Shown: positions 1 through 10,255 of the stretch, one piece after another
Numbering within the stretch: position 1 is the first letter of the stretch
Layout of the letters: every line of letters starts with the position of its first letter
From: Channa striata
Lineage: Eukaryota; Chordata; Actinopteri; Anabantiformes; Channidae
Direction: 5' to 3'
Length of the DNA: 64,000 bases
Assembly: GCA_033026295.1 (NCBI GenBank)
Contig: CM065173.1
Location: 3,472,001 to 3,536,000 of the forward strand
Made by a program: the position numbers and the translations under genes
Notes under the pieces: generated by a model
The model's input: only the letters and a program-made list of their open reading frames with translations
Told to the model about the DNA's origin: nothing
The model's database searches: none

Positions 1-192
1 CCAAACGTCTTCGTCTCAAAGACACATTCATCTGTACATCCTGAAAATAACATAGAATAAATTAAAACAAACCTACGTTGACACATAAAAATTACTATAT
101 GAAATTATATCAAATTATGTAAGGAACAAAGCACAATTTGTACACTTACGTCCGACTTTGAGCAACAGCATTAAATGAAATATGACCAACAT
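1..192 (-). CDS. Novel immune-type receptor (NITR), 5' end only, cut by the window edge
   Basis: This is the 5' end of a fish NITR, a surface receptor with immunoglobulin domains. Exon 1 (150-192) encodes the signal peptide MLVIFHLMLLLKVG and ends at a GTAAGT donor in phase 1. After a 109-bp intron, exon 2 starts at base 40 behind a TTTTCAG acceptor and encodes R-C-T-D-E-C-V-F-E-T-K-T before the window ends. This start of the V domain closely matches those at 6.9 kb-8.1 kb and 46.9 kb (C-T-D-D). The remaining exons must lie to the left of position 1. It belongs to the first V subfamily (with NITR-1, NITR-2 and the 45.7 kb pseudogene). No lesion is visible in the part present, but nothing can be said about the rest. 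Confidence 0.8.
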
Positions 193-293
193 TTCCTGTT
201 ATTTTACTTAAGGGAACAGTTCTGACTGTTTTATAAGGGGACATGCCTAAATGTAACTATATCCAGTGGGAGGAAACAAGTTCAGAAGAAAAG

Positions 294-300
294 TGATTGG
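294..300 (-). promoter_or_regulatory. Inverted CCAAT core (TGATTGG) upstream of the partial NITR
   Basis: TGATTGG on the plus strand (CCAATCA on the gene strand) lies about 100 bp upstream of the ATG at 192. A GTGGGAGGA element (around 266-275) and a GTGGAAAT element (around 342) occur at similar spacing before NITR-1 and NITR-2. Function is inferred from conservation among paralogues. Confidence 0.45.
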
Positions 301-1305
301 CTGCTCATTATGTCGGTGTTTTACTATATTACAGTGACAGTGGAAATATATCAACCATCTTTCCGCCCTGAACACATGAAACACAAACAAGGTTATGCAA
401 ACATTTCTTTTAAGTTTCACGGTGGGTTATAAACAACACTGAAACTAAACATAACTGATTTGATGTGACCTAAATAATCTAGAACCAGCACATTCATATT
501 TTGAGCCAATAGTCTTTAATAAAATGAAGGTGTTTGGGACACACATAAATATCACCCTAATTTATTTCCTTTTGTAGGATTCACTTATTACAAAATTCCA
601 CTTAACACAAGACTATTTCTGCAAATGTTTTGTCATTTTATTTAATTCTCGTACAACCATATTTAATGCAGTTGTTATAGCCAGTTGTTTCTAGACGCAC
701 TAAATAAGAGATTTACTCGTACTGTTTGACAGCACTGTGGAGATGATTCTAAATGTTTTTTAAGGATAAAAGAAAAGGTTTCGAGGTTAAAAGCAAAAGC
801 AAAATGATGACAAATTAACACTGACTAGCCTTAAAGGCCTTAAAGCCTTGAAGGTTAAATTTATGCCTCTGCATGACAGCCATGGCAGCCTGTTTTCAGC
901 TTCTCAGCTATAAAACATTCTTGTTAAGGCAAAAACAATATGCGAAATAAATTGCATCAGGTTTACTTGGACTCTGAGATGAACTAACAAACAAAGGTCA
1001 AGTCTGCTATGACCAGACATTTGAAGCTATGACACAATAATTCATATGCTAATTATAACTGTTCATATACAATTGTCAAATAGTGTTGACTTCAAAGTGT
1101 TGACTTCAAAGGTCAAAGGTCAATAATGTGCAACTCTGACCGAAAATTATTCACAACAATTTTTATTATTCTCATTCCACTGCTTTGGTACAAGGGTGAC
1201 TGCTGACCGAGTCAGGAACCAGGACTAGAGGGGCGATGGTCCACTTTAATGCTGGTACAAGTGAAGCGCTGACCATCCCCAAGGCGAAGCAATTTCTCAA
1301 TTTTA
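301..1305. other. Intergenic sequence, no gene seen
   Basis: This is AT-rich sequence with no splice-supported exon. It contains a short tandem duplication of TGTTGACTTCAAAG (about 1083-1110) followed at 1110-1122 by AGGTCAAAGGTCA, a perfect direct repeat of the nuclear-receptor half site with one spacer base (DR1). A function for the DR1 is unproven; it may be chance. Confidence 0.4.
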
Positions 1306-1636
1306 ACTTTAACTATTTATATAGCGCCAATTAACAACAAAGTTATCTAAAGGCACTTCTCATAATAAAGTCAAGACTATACAGCCATTTAGAGAAAACC
1401 CAAGAAATCCCCCTTGAGCACCTATAGGCAACAGTGGAGAGGAAAAAGAAACCTTTAGCACAACCAGGCTCAGGGTGGGCGGCCATCTGCCTTGGCTGGT
1501 TGGGGTGAGTGGAAAGTGGAGAGAGAAAAGAAAATATCAATAAGTGGTGCAGATGCACGGGAGGTGTCGGCTGGCCCAGAGGAGGAAATGAGGACAGGCA
1601 GGATTCCAGCTGAGCCAGGAACAGGGACTCCTGTTC
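1306..1636 (-). repeat. L2/CR1-type LINE, 3' UTR fragment
   Basis: On the minus strand this matches the 3' end of the LINE copies at 1.6, 17.4, 28.6 and 36.6 kb, including the TATATAGCGCCAATT segment, the CCTTGAGCA segment and the CCACTCACCCCAACC segment. It is a second, partial 3' end lying head to tail with the next copy. No coding part remains. Confidence 0.65.
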
Positions 1637-2813
1637 AATTCAATTCAATTCAACTTTATTTATATAGCACCAATTTACAACAAGGTCATCTCAAGGCACT
1701 TTACATAATAAAGTCAAGACTATACAAACATTTAGAGAAAACCCAACAAATCACCCTTGAGCAAGCCATAGGCAAGAGTGGAGAGGAAAAACTCTGCCAT
1801 CTGCCTTGACCGGTTGGGCTGAGTGGAAAGTGGAGAGAGAAAAGAACAGAGCAGCAAAAGCAACAACAAAACATTGGGCGGGTTAGTAGGACCAGTAGCT
1901 GCGCACTGGAGGACACACAGCGCCAAATCCGGGGACACCTGAAGACAGGGACAGAGAGAGGGGGACAGAGAGGGAGAAAGACGACTACAGGACAAAGAAG
2001 AGGTAATGTCATACAGTGGTGACATTATAAATGTGGGTTGAGAGGAGACAGTGAAGAGAAGAGGAACTGGCTCAGTTTAGAGTCCCCCAGCAGTCTAAGC
2101 CTATAGCAGCCTACAGGAGCTGGTTCCACAGGAGAGGAGCTTGATAGCTAAAGGCTCTGCCTCCCATTCTATTTTTGGAAATTTCGGGAACCATAAGTAG
2201 GCCTGCATTTTGGGACCGAAGTGGTCTAGTAGGATGATATGGTACTAGGAGATCTTTTAGATATGATGGAGATTGACCGTTTAGAGCTTTATAGGTAAGA
2301 AGAAGGGTTTTAAATTCTATTCTACATTTAATGGGAAGCCAATGGAGAAAAGCTACTGAAGGTGAAATATGATCTCTCTTAACAATCCCAGTCAGCAATC
2401 TTGCTGCAGCATTTTGGATTAATTGAAGCTTTTTAGAGAGTTACTGGGGCAGCCTGAAAGTAGAGAATTACAGTAGTCCAATCTAAAAGTAACAAATGCA
2501 TGAACCAGTTTTTCAGCATCGCTTTGAACCAGGATGCTCCTAATTTTGGCAATGTTTCTTAGGTGGAAGAAGGCTGTTCTAGAGATTTGTTTTATGTGTG
2601 AGGTAAATGACAAATCCTAGTCAAAAATGACTCTGAGATTCCTTGCAGTACTACTGGGGGCCAGAGTCATGTCATCTAAAGTAGCGATATGGTTAGAAAA
2701 CATGTTTATTAGACTTTTAGGCCCAAATACTTCAGTTTTTTCTGAGTTTAGATAAAACTTGGATAAGCCTGTTGTGTTAGGCTGCAAGGGATCAGGAAAG
2801 GGCAAAGCCTTGG
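1637..2813 (-). mobile_element. L2/CR1-type LINE, 5'-truncated, reverse-transcriptase C-terminus and 3' UTR
   Basis: Read on the minus strand, this carries the C-terminal part of a non-LTR reverse transcriptase. Recognisable stretches include SHIKQISRTAFFHLRNIAKI, RLDYCNSLLSGCPSNSL and LHWLPIKCRIEFKTLLLTYK. A 3' UTR and a (TTGAA)n tail follow at 1637-1660. The ORF is split by frameshifts, so the copy is dead. It ends abruptly at about 2813 where an unrelated repeat begins. Assignment to the L2 group rests on similarity to the copy at 14.1 kb, whose ORF1 has an esterase domain. Confidence 0.75.
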
Positions 2814-4700
2814 TCAGTTCCAGGGGATGGTGGAGACAAGCTCAGGACCAGGCACGCTGTTGGCCGGCTTGGTGACAGCTACAGATGAGATGTCAGTCGA
2901 CCCAGTGACAGGGCAGGCGTTGGACAACTCAGAGACAGGTGCAGGGCCAGTGAGGTTGACGAACCCCACAGAGACAGGTGTCACAGTAGGAGAGACCGCC
3001 AGGGCAACAGACTTAGGGTTAGATGACGCATCAGCAGGAAAGGAAAAAGAGAGAGTGCCACCATTGCCAGGACCAGATATGGGCTCAGAGGAATTGACCA
3101 AATCAAAAGCGGGTTCAGACAGAAGGTCAATAGGCTTGGGGACCAGTGGCTGGACTGATGAGTCATTAACTGACTCAGTGTTTAATAGGTCCAGGACAGG
3201 AGAAGTTGGTGTCCCTCCAAACTCACTCCTGAAGGCGCGCAGACCTGCCAGGAGCTGGAGTTGAGAAGACCTGTGCTGCAGCACAGCGAACCTTAGAGGA
3301 CTACAGGATGTTACTCTTGGTCATAAGTTCTAAACAGGATTTCACAGTAATGCGGTTTCTTGTTTGTAATCAGTGGGACGATCCTGTTTGGGAGGTTGAG
3401 GACTGGGAGATCTGGTATAGTGTGGCCTTTGTCATCTGGCTGGTCATCTCCTACGTCTGGTTGTGTTGTGAGGCTGTGGCTTGGAAACCATTTGAACAGA
3501 GGCTGGCTGAGGGAATGAGTGGGTCTGAGTCTTGATTGGAGCAGGAGCAGGAGCTGGACTGAGGGACAGAGTTTGGCAGATGGTTGGAAAAGGAGGGTGA
3601 CAGATAATCATAACGTAGGAATCGGTGGACAGGTGGCTGTCTCGAAGACAGGCAGGGCTGCAGCTAACCCAGGAACAGGCTCAGGAAAGAAGGGAATGTC
3701 CCCTGACCCTGAAATAGGCTTGGGCACAGAGGCCGAGTCCATGTAGGTGATGCACTTTGACACTGGACCAGGAACTGGTAAAGTCGTGGACAAAGTCTGA
3801 GATTTGGTCTGAGCTTTCGTTCTGGACTTACGTCACAGGCCTTTAAAAACTATGGGTCAATTTGTCTCTTTGGCGGACTAACAGGGTGAGTAGAATCTCC
3901 CACACCTTGGAAACTGCTTGGAAATTGCTCCAATAAGCAGGATAGAAACTACACAATATCAGAGGGTTGAGGCACACAAAGAAGGAACTTCAACAGGCCA
4001 AAATTAACAACTAATGAGTTAACCTATGGTGGGGCTGTCGAATAAGAAATAAGAATGGGGACATGTTCTTAAACCTAAAAGGAGAAGTTATACTATTGAT
4101 GAAGGTAATTAATCAATTTCTAAAATAATCACTATTTGAGCTAGAGAAACTAAAGGTAGGAATGCAGTACCAACAGAGGTATAGCAAAACTTTACCTTTA
4201 TAAAGACTCAAGGAAACTAAGAATCTACACTTGTTGGTAATACTCGAAGGGAATAAAAGAAGAGAAGCCAAAATATTAAAAGGGAGGAGACTTTTGACAA
4301 CTGAATAAGGGAGTAAGAATAACTAACACTGATAAAATATGCAAAACAAAAAGGACTAACAGAGTCACTGATAAACTGAAATATGCACACAGGTATGACT
4401 AGGAAACAGAATAAAAGCACAGGCGAAACCACAGGGGAATGGGCAACAGAGTCCCAATAACAAGGGTCAGGCAAATCTAAAGACAGTGTTGAATATCCAG
4501 GAGTTAGACAAGGATCTGACAGAGGATAGATTGGAAAGCTGAGTTTAAATGCACTGGGGAACAGGTGAAACAATAATGGTTGATGATGGGTAATAAAGCT
4601 GGGGAAATTAATCAGGAACTGGAAGTGGGGGGAAAGGGCTACGAAACAAGGGTTCAGAGGAGGAAGTGGACATTAAAAAAAACTATATTTCTTGATATCA
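2814..4700. repeat. Unclassified repeat-like region (possible LTR-retroelement remnant)
   Basis: The first kilobase is GC-richer than its surroundings and lacks stops in long stretches on both strands (minus 2814-3284; plus 2827-3264). The minus-strand reading is rich in Pro, Ser, Val and Thr with recurring P-V-x-G-P units and has no recognisable domain. The distal part (about 4380-4640), including GGGGAACAGGTGAAACA and GACAAGGATCTG, resembles 48900-49015 in the same orientation, so at least this end is a dispersed repeat. I cannot place it in a family and see no host gene here. Confidence 0.4.
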
Positions 4701-4742
4701 TGGAGCCTTGTGGCTAGAGGATATTTGATAAAAACATTACTG

Positions 4743-4985
4743 GACTTCCATCTATCCATTATCTGTAAGCACTTATTCTATTTGGGGCGCTCATAGATAA
4801 TCCCAGATATCCCAGCTGTGATAAGGGCGAGAGGTGGGAAACACATTGGACAGGTCGCCAGTTTATCTAAGAGCCCTAGAGCGACATACACAGACAGACG
4901 AACATTGGCATATGCGGGGGAGTTTTAGATTCACCAATCAACATAGATGCTGTTGGACTGTAGGAGAAAACCGCAGAAGCTTATT
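4743..4985 (-). repeat. SINE/LINE-tail repeat, minus strand
   Basis: On the minus strand this shows the common teleost repeat with motifs of the type GTTGGACTGTAGGAGAAAACC (near 4950), GGCGACCTGTCCAATGTG (near 4860) and a final ATCCATTATC-like end. It is the same family as 9955-10255 and a short remnant at 48040-48130. I take it for an L2-tailed SINE. Confidence 0.55.
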
Positions 4986-5040
4986 TTTTTTACCATGGAA
5001 ATAACTGTTAGTACATATAATATGTAATTATAACATGTAT

Positions 5041-5200
5041 TGTAAGGACACCTGTAGCTCGGTTGATAATGCAATAAAGCCTAAGTTGATCCTGGAGGGG
5101 CAGGTGAGCACTTTGCATAACAGCTGTCATTATTGGTGTGTGTGTGAGTGTGTGTGTGGGTGAATGAGATGTGCCACTGTAACACAGGCAGTTTACCATA
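5041..5200 (+). repeat. tRNA-derived SINE fragment
   Basis: It contains CCTGTAGCTCGGTTGATAATG (tRNA-like A-box region) and GGGCAGGTGAGCAC followed by a TG-rich run. It is a shorter relative of the SINE at 8690-8915, which shares AGGTGAGCACCTGGCATA. Confidence 0.5.
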
Positions 5201-5716
5201 TAATTTAAAGCAAAGTTCTTTTGTGCACAACAATTAACACATTCACAATCACCGCTTATCTTAGAGCGTGGACACTAAATGATTTAATTGTTTCACTGTG
5301 GTCAGTAAACAACATGAACACCCTACTTTATCATTAAGTACATGTAGGCATTATGTTTAAAGACCAGCTTATAAAATCCCAAACTATTCCTCTAATACTT
5401 GAACAAAAAACAAAAGGAAGGAAACACATTTAACATTCCTGCTTTTACAAGTTGAACTGTTTAGAAAGTCTGTTTAGGAAAAGAAACAGTAGATGTTGAG
5501 AGCTCTGCAACAAAATGTAGACAATCGGTACAAGAATTAACAGACAAGCCATGCAATCCATGCAGTTTAATACAATTTCAAGATAAACACGCACAAACAC
5601 AACTGATAAGTAAAATTCCAAAATATTACATAAACATATGTTAGCTAAAGAAAACTGCATTTTTTGATAAAAAATTAGACTGTTTTGCTTTGAATTAGCA
5701 AACTCATTGTTGCTTG
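5201..5716. other. Spacer downstream of NITR-1
   Basis: This is AT-rich 3' flank of NITR-1. No exon or repeat is recognised in it. Confidence 0.4.
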
Positions 5717-8309
5717 TTAATGTTTGGCCAACGTACTGACGTCAGTATAGACTGTCTCTCCCTCAGCTGGTTTTTCATTCCTTCTCTCAGCTTTACCAGC
5801 TTTCCTTCTGATAAACGTTGGCGCAGAATAATCCAATGTTTTTTCATCTCTCTGAGAATATATTAAAAAAAACGTGTTATGACATGACAATTTTTTTTAA
5901 TGCAAAGAGAAATATATGGCAATACCTTTTGCAGCTTCATCTGCTTCCTTACCTGCTGGCATCTCTGATTTCCACTGACTGTTGCAGCATCTGTTTGCAA
6001 AACAAGCTCAGCTGTATTTTAAAATAGCAACATATATTTAAGATGAAAAGTTAAGTAGCTTAATTTAAATAAAGAGCAGTGTCCCTTGAAGCTTTTGTGA
6101 AAAATTGTGTGGAAAAGTGTTGTATTTTAAGAGAAACCTCTGTTACCTTTGCAACTATCAAAACTTTTCTTCTTGATGGTATAAATCAGTAAGGCATTAA
6201 CAATCATACTTATTGCCAAAGTCCCACACAACAGAAACAAAACCAAATTCCCGGTGTGCGATGCTAGAACAAAAGCAAGAACAAATCATAAATATTATTC
6301 ATTTTGAACAAATGTGGTGCAGAATTTTAATGTAATTTTAAGAAATTTTATGTTTGTTGCTTTTCACTGCTGCTATTGCTATGTATATCTGGGAGCAGTG
6401 TAACATTTAAATTTCCCCGTCATGGGATCAATAAAAGATCAACTTACCTTACCTTAATCTATACCGTATTTTTCGGACCATAAGCCGCTACTTTTTTCCG
6501 ACGTTTTGAACCATGCGGCTTTTACAGAGATGCGGCTTTTCTATGAATTTTTCTGCAGCCCTCAGATGGGCGCTGTAGATGGTCAGTGCAAACAAAAAAG
6601 CGCCAGTTCTTATTCTTAGCGCATGCAACCCAAGACACACAACAGCAAACATCAGCACTTTTACTGCCGTGTTACAGGCACCATTCAGGTTCAGGTGTAT
6701 GAATAAACACTTATGGTACAAAATCTTTTGTTGAGCGCAGCAACTCCTGCGTAATTCGTGAAGAATAAGAGACGTCTTCTCCTTTGGCTATGGAACAAGC
6801 CGTTTAATTATAACAAGGACGTTTTTGTCGGCTCTGTACATTCAGCCACACAAACACGTAAACGCACTCTTTACCGTAATGCCGGTAAAACAGCGCACAG
6901 AACATCCTCATGCCTACTGTGAACAATGAGTAGGAGCGCATACAACAGATATTATTTCTCAGCCTGGATATTGGCGGCTTATAGTCCGATGCGGTTTATA
7001 TGTGACAAAATATATATTTCTTTTAAATTTTAGCGGGGGCGGCTTAAATTTAGGTGCGCTCTATAGTCCAGAATTTACGGTATTTTTTAATATTAAAACA
7101 CAAATATGCATTTTGACATTATTCATAATATTTTTCTGAACTTACCTTCGATGTCCAGTTTTGTTCCATTTCCAAATAAAATCTGTCCACATGTGGCCAC
7201 AGCACAGTAATAAGTCCCAGCATCAGAGGAGCTGATGCTCTTAGAGAAATTGTAGAAACATTTCTGTGGAGAATGAGCCTCAGAACCATTTTCACACTGA
7301 TCACTACTGTTTCCATCGGCGTAAATGATACTGGGGTGAGATTCATCAAATCCAGTTCTGAACCAGTAAACACTGTGACGTCCTGAGCACAGTTTCCCCT
7401 CAGATTCAGAGAGGACTGAACACTGCAGAGTCACTGAGTCTCCTGCATGGACTGGATCAGACAGAGGGTGTTGAATGATGGCAGTGACATCAGGTTCTTG
7501 TCCTAGAAAAAACTAAACTGTGTTTAATTTGATAAAATCAACACTTAACATATAAAAGATATATACATTATATAAATTAACAATGAAAATGGTTGAACAA
7601 TGTGACTGTATATTTATTTTGTATATTTATATTGTATATAAAAGTATGTTTGACAGTATATTCAAACATGCTTTATATTGCAGTATATTCAAACATGCTT
7701 TTATAACTGTGATTTGTTCTCATGTAAACAATAAAATATATTAGAGAAAATGCCTTCTCTTACTTACCTCTAATTTTTAGAAATTCTCCTTTCAAAAACT
7801 TCATGTCCAGTCGATCTACTTTCATACAGTAATAAATTCCAGTATCACTTAACTTTGCTTCACTAATATGCAGGACGAAGGTTCCAGGCTCCTGTTTTGC
7901 TGTAATTCGAGGACTCGTATTCGTAACACCTTCATAATCAAAGGCAAAAGTTCCTCCCAAGAAATCAGGGGAGGCTCCAGAAATAAATCTGATCCAGTAC
8001 AAGCGCCCATTCCTGATGGATCTGTTACGAGGGCATTCAAGAGTAACACTTTGACCGACAACAACAGATTTTGTCACAAATTTCTGGTCGTCTGTGCAGC
8101 CTGAAAAAATATTTAGTAACAAGTCAGTGACATAAAACAGTTTGAGTGAATCATATATTTTTCCACTAAATAATGTTTAAATATTAGTTATCTGCAGTAA
8201 ATTACAAAAACTTAATAAAAATTTCCAGCAAATCTGAACTTTCTTAATACTATATAAGCTACTTACGCCCCACATTGAGCATCAGTAGAATATAAATTAC
8301 CAGCAGCAT
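5717..8309 (-). CDS. NITR-1: two-Ig-domain immune-type receptor with ITSM-like tail
   Basis: Complete six-exon fish NITR, a probable inhibitory lymphocyte surface receptor. Exons, in gene order: 8267-8309 signal peptide MLLVIYILLMLNVG; 7768-8100 V domain (Cys in V-T-L-E-C, IYYC, then a J-like FLKGEFLKI end); 7146-7502 I domain (LQCS, VYWFR, DAGTYYCAVATC, J-like FGNGTKLDI); 6147-6263 membrane segment NLVLFLLCGTLAISMIVNAL followed by IYTIKKK; 5953-6011 and 5717-5851 cytoplasmic tail. All splice sites are GT-AG and the phases 1-1-1-1-0 fit. The last exon encodes LDYSAP and then ETVYTDVSTLAKH-stop; TVYTDV fits the ITSM consensus TxYxx(V/I), while LDYSAP is not an ITIM. The membrane segment has no charged residue, as expected for the inhibitory class. 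A MITE sits in the intron between the I and membrane exons. The start was chosen as the only ATG of the 43-nt signal exon. Expression is not shown. Confidence 0.9.
6365..6456 (-). repeat. SINE-tail-like repeat in NITR-1 intron 3
   Basis: On the minus strand this reads AAGGTAAGGTAAG, then TTTTATTGATCCCATGACGG and GGGAAATTT. The same tail is seen on the plus strand at 20434-20490 and 55834-55880. It is a dispersed teleost repeat end; no body is recognised. Confidence 0.5.
6462..7082. mobile_element. 621-bp MITE-like DNA transposon in NITR-1 intron
   Basis: The element starts TACCGTATTTTTCGGACC and ends, read inverted, TACCGTAAATTCTGGACT, giving imperfect terminal inverted repeats of about 30 bp. 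GCGGCTT-type subterminal repeats lie just inside both ends. The flanking bases are compatible with a TA target duplication. It has no transposase and is non-autonomous. Many teleost genomes carry elements with this end sequence; I cannot give the superfamily with certainty. Confidence 0.65.
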
Positions 8310-8397
8310 TTTAAGAGTAAAATCAACTTTTGATGATATTAGAAGATGACTCAGTTTATTATAGCCAAGCGAAGTGGGAGGGTGCAATTTCAGAGCA

Positions 8398-8407
8398 ATC
8401 TGATTGG
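8398..8407 (-). promoter_or_regulatory. ATCTGATTGG promoter core of NITR-1
   Basis: The inverted CCAAT core lies about 92 bp upstream of the ATG. It is preceded by GTGGGAGG (8374-8381) and followed by CCACAGTGGAAATAATATCA (about 8430-8450). The whole arrangement recurs in front of NITR-2 with few changes. Confidence 0.5.
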
Positions 8408-8689
8408 CTCTTCATTATGTTACTGTTGTACCACAGTGGAAATAATATCAACCATATTTCCAACTTGAATACAAAAAACAATAACAATAACAGCCGGTGT
8501 TGTTTCCAAAAGTGACGCTGAGAGTAAACACAAAAAAATGACTTATTTTAACTATATTAACTTGGAACAATCCTGGTGTTCCTTCAAACAGGAAGTGTAA
8601 AAGTTAGGATTTCAAAAGTTAAATGCTATTCCTAAGTTTAACACTGGTGGGTTTTTTCATTAGCACTAAACATTAATAACTGTGTGGTT

Positions 8690-8915
8690 TTCCTGTAGCT
8701 TTGTGGCTACATTATAACTGGCAGTTGCCCACAAATCACAGATTCGGTGGTTTGATCCCCGGTTCTTCCTGACGACTTGTCAAAGTGTTTTTGGCCAAGA
8801 CACTGAACCCCAGATTGCTCCTAGCAGGTCAGGTGAGCACCTGGCATAGCAGTCATCAGTATGTGTGTGAATCGGTCAATGACAAGCAACATTGCTTGTC
8901 ATTGGCTCATTCCAA
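8690..8915 (+). repeat. tRNA-derived SINE
   Basis: A tRNA-like head with a B-box-like GGTTTGATCCCCGG (about 8749-8763) is followed by CCAAGACACTGAACCCC and AGGTGAGCACCTGGCATAGC. This layout, a tRNA-related head and a conserved body, is typical of teleost SINEs. Confidence 0.6.
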
Positions 8916-9281
8916 AGTCTTTGGAGTTTTGAATATATTTCTCCACATGGTTGTGTTGTGGCTTTTTGCAGTGTGATTCTTCATGCCGTGCCTCTGTTGT
9001 CAAATTTAATGGGATGTTTTTTCAAATTAGCTTGTTTTATCTATTGGCATGTGTTTCCTCAATTGACAGTGCTGTGAGCTCTCAGGGCCACCGTAAATAA
9101 TACATCTACATTACTACTGACACAGTAATATTTTTGAAGAATGTAGATGATTATGGTTGTAGTATGTGGCTGTGGCTTTTCTCAAACGTTAAATATCATG
9201 AATAAAATGTACGTACACTGCCTGTGCTTTATACATGTACAAGCACATAAACAAGACCGTAAAACTAAAACAATCATTTGA

Positions 9282-9520
9282 AAGCTAAACGCAGTCTGTT
9301 GAAGCCTCGTGTGACTCTCCCCTCACGCTGCATATCCTGTCGAGGCCCAGAGTCAGTTCTGTTATGAGTAAAAATGAGAGAAATGCCCCACCCCAGCTTT
9401 TGTCCATCGATGTAGCTGCTGCCAGTGGGCGGCTTTGCTTGTATTCTCATAACAGACGTACAGAAAAACTCTGAGACCAGAAAGATAGTGGGCGGTGTTT
9501 ATTTCAGAACCTGACCATTA
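9282..9520 (+). repeat. Intergenic unit repeated within the NITR cluster
   Basis: About 240 bp containing CATATCCTGTCGAGGCCCAG, AGTCAGTTCTGTTATGAGTA and CCCCAGCTTTTGTCCA. It is paralogous to 18842-19090 and more distantly to 22530-22700, and hence also to their second copies after 53.4 kb. It has no coding potential. It probably came from duplication of cluster units, or it is an unlisted repeat. Confidence 0.5.
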
Positions 9521-9954
9521 CATCTCTTTTTTTATTTTAATGTATTACTTATTTTGAGTGTGTTTAGTTATCTACTGTAAAGTATGAAGCTCACGTTTTG
9601 GTTTGCCCACTTCTAAAAAACAGTAAATGTCTGCAGGTTTTTTTGTTTCACTTCCTCTATTCATGACATTTACACAGGTAAACGAAAATACGGGTTTTCA
9701 TTCTAACATTAGTGATCGATGCAGTGGCTTACAATTAACACTGTGTAATTTTTTAAAAAAAAGGACTTAGCAATATATTGTGACATAAGACATACAGAAA
9801 TATCATTAGATGACTTATCCAGCTAAATTTGGAAAATAAATTGTTTCAAAAACACTGGGGTAATGTTTGCTATTAAAACACAGCTGACCTAGGCTCTGCA
9901 TGGTCCTTGAACACCTCACTAATGAAACAGGAGCAGGCAGAGCTGGTGGCTGGA

Positions 9955-10255
9955 GGCCCCTGGTTCGAATCGACCTGCTGGCTGCAGCCTTTCTGTGTGG
10001 AGTTTGCATCTTCTTGCAGTGCCTGTGTGAGTTTCCTCTGAATACTCCAGTTTCCTTCATCAGTCCAAAGACGTACATGTTACGGTAACTGGTAAAACTA
10101 AATTGCCTGTAAGTGAGAATTGTTGTCTGTCCGTGCATGTCTCTTTGTGTTGGACCTGAGATAAACTGGAGACTTGTCCAGTGTGTACCATGTCTCTCAC
10201 CCAATGACAGCTGCAGGCTCTGACCCCCTGTGACACTGAATAGGATAGGCATTAA
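9955..10255 (+). repeat. SINE/LINE-tail repeat
   Basis: The sequence runs GTGGAGTTTGCATCTTCTTG, CAGTCCAAAGACGTACATGT, CTAAATTGCCTGTAAGTGAG, GACTTGTCCAGTGTGTACC, CACCCAATGACAGCTGCAGG and AATAGGATAGGCATTAAGAT. This is the common teleost L2-tailed SINE body. It is flanked by unrecognised sequence to 11388. Confidence 0.65.

Noticed and set aside
2827..3264. Plus-strand ORF of 145 codons
   Set aside because: Antisense to an equally open minus frame, low-complexity, and no domain or splice signals; treated as part of an unclassified repeat.
7849..8064. Alternative-frame ORFs inside NITR V and I exons (also 7119-7373, 12599-12814, 25342-25602)
   Set aside because: They are shadows of the Ig-coding frames, which are supported by splice phase and conserved Cys/Trp positions.
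8690..8915. A functional tRNA gene
   Set aside because: Only A- and B-box-like stretches are present, followed by a SINE body; no complete cloverleaf could be drawn.
9900..10252. Overlapping ORFs on both strands near 10 kb
   Set aside because: They are translations of a SINE/LINE-tail repeat.
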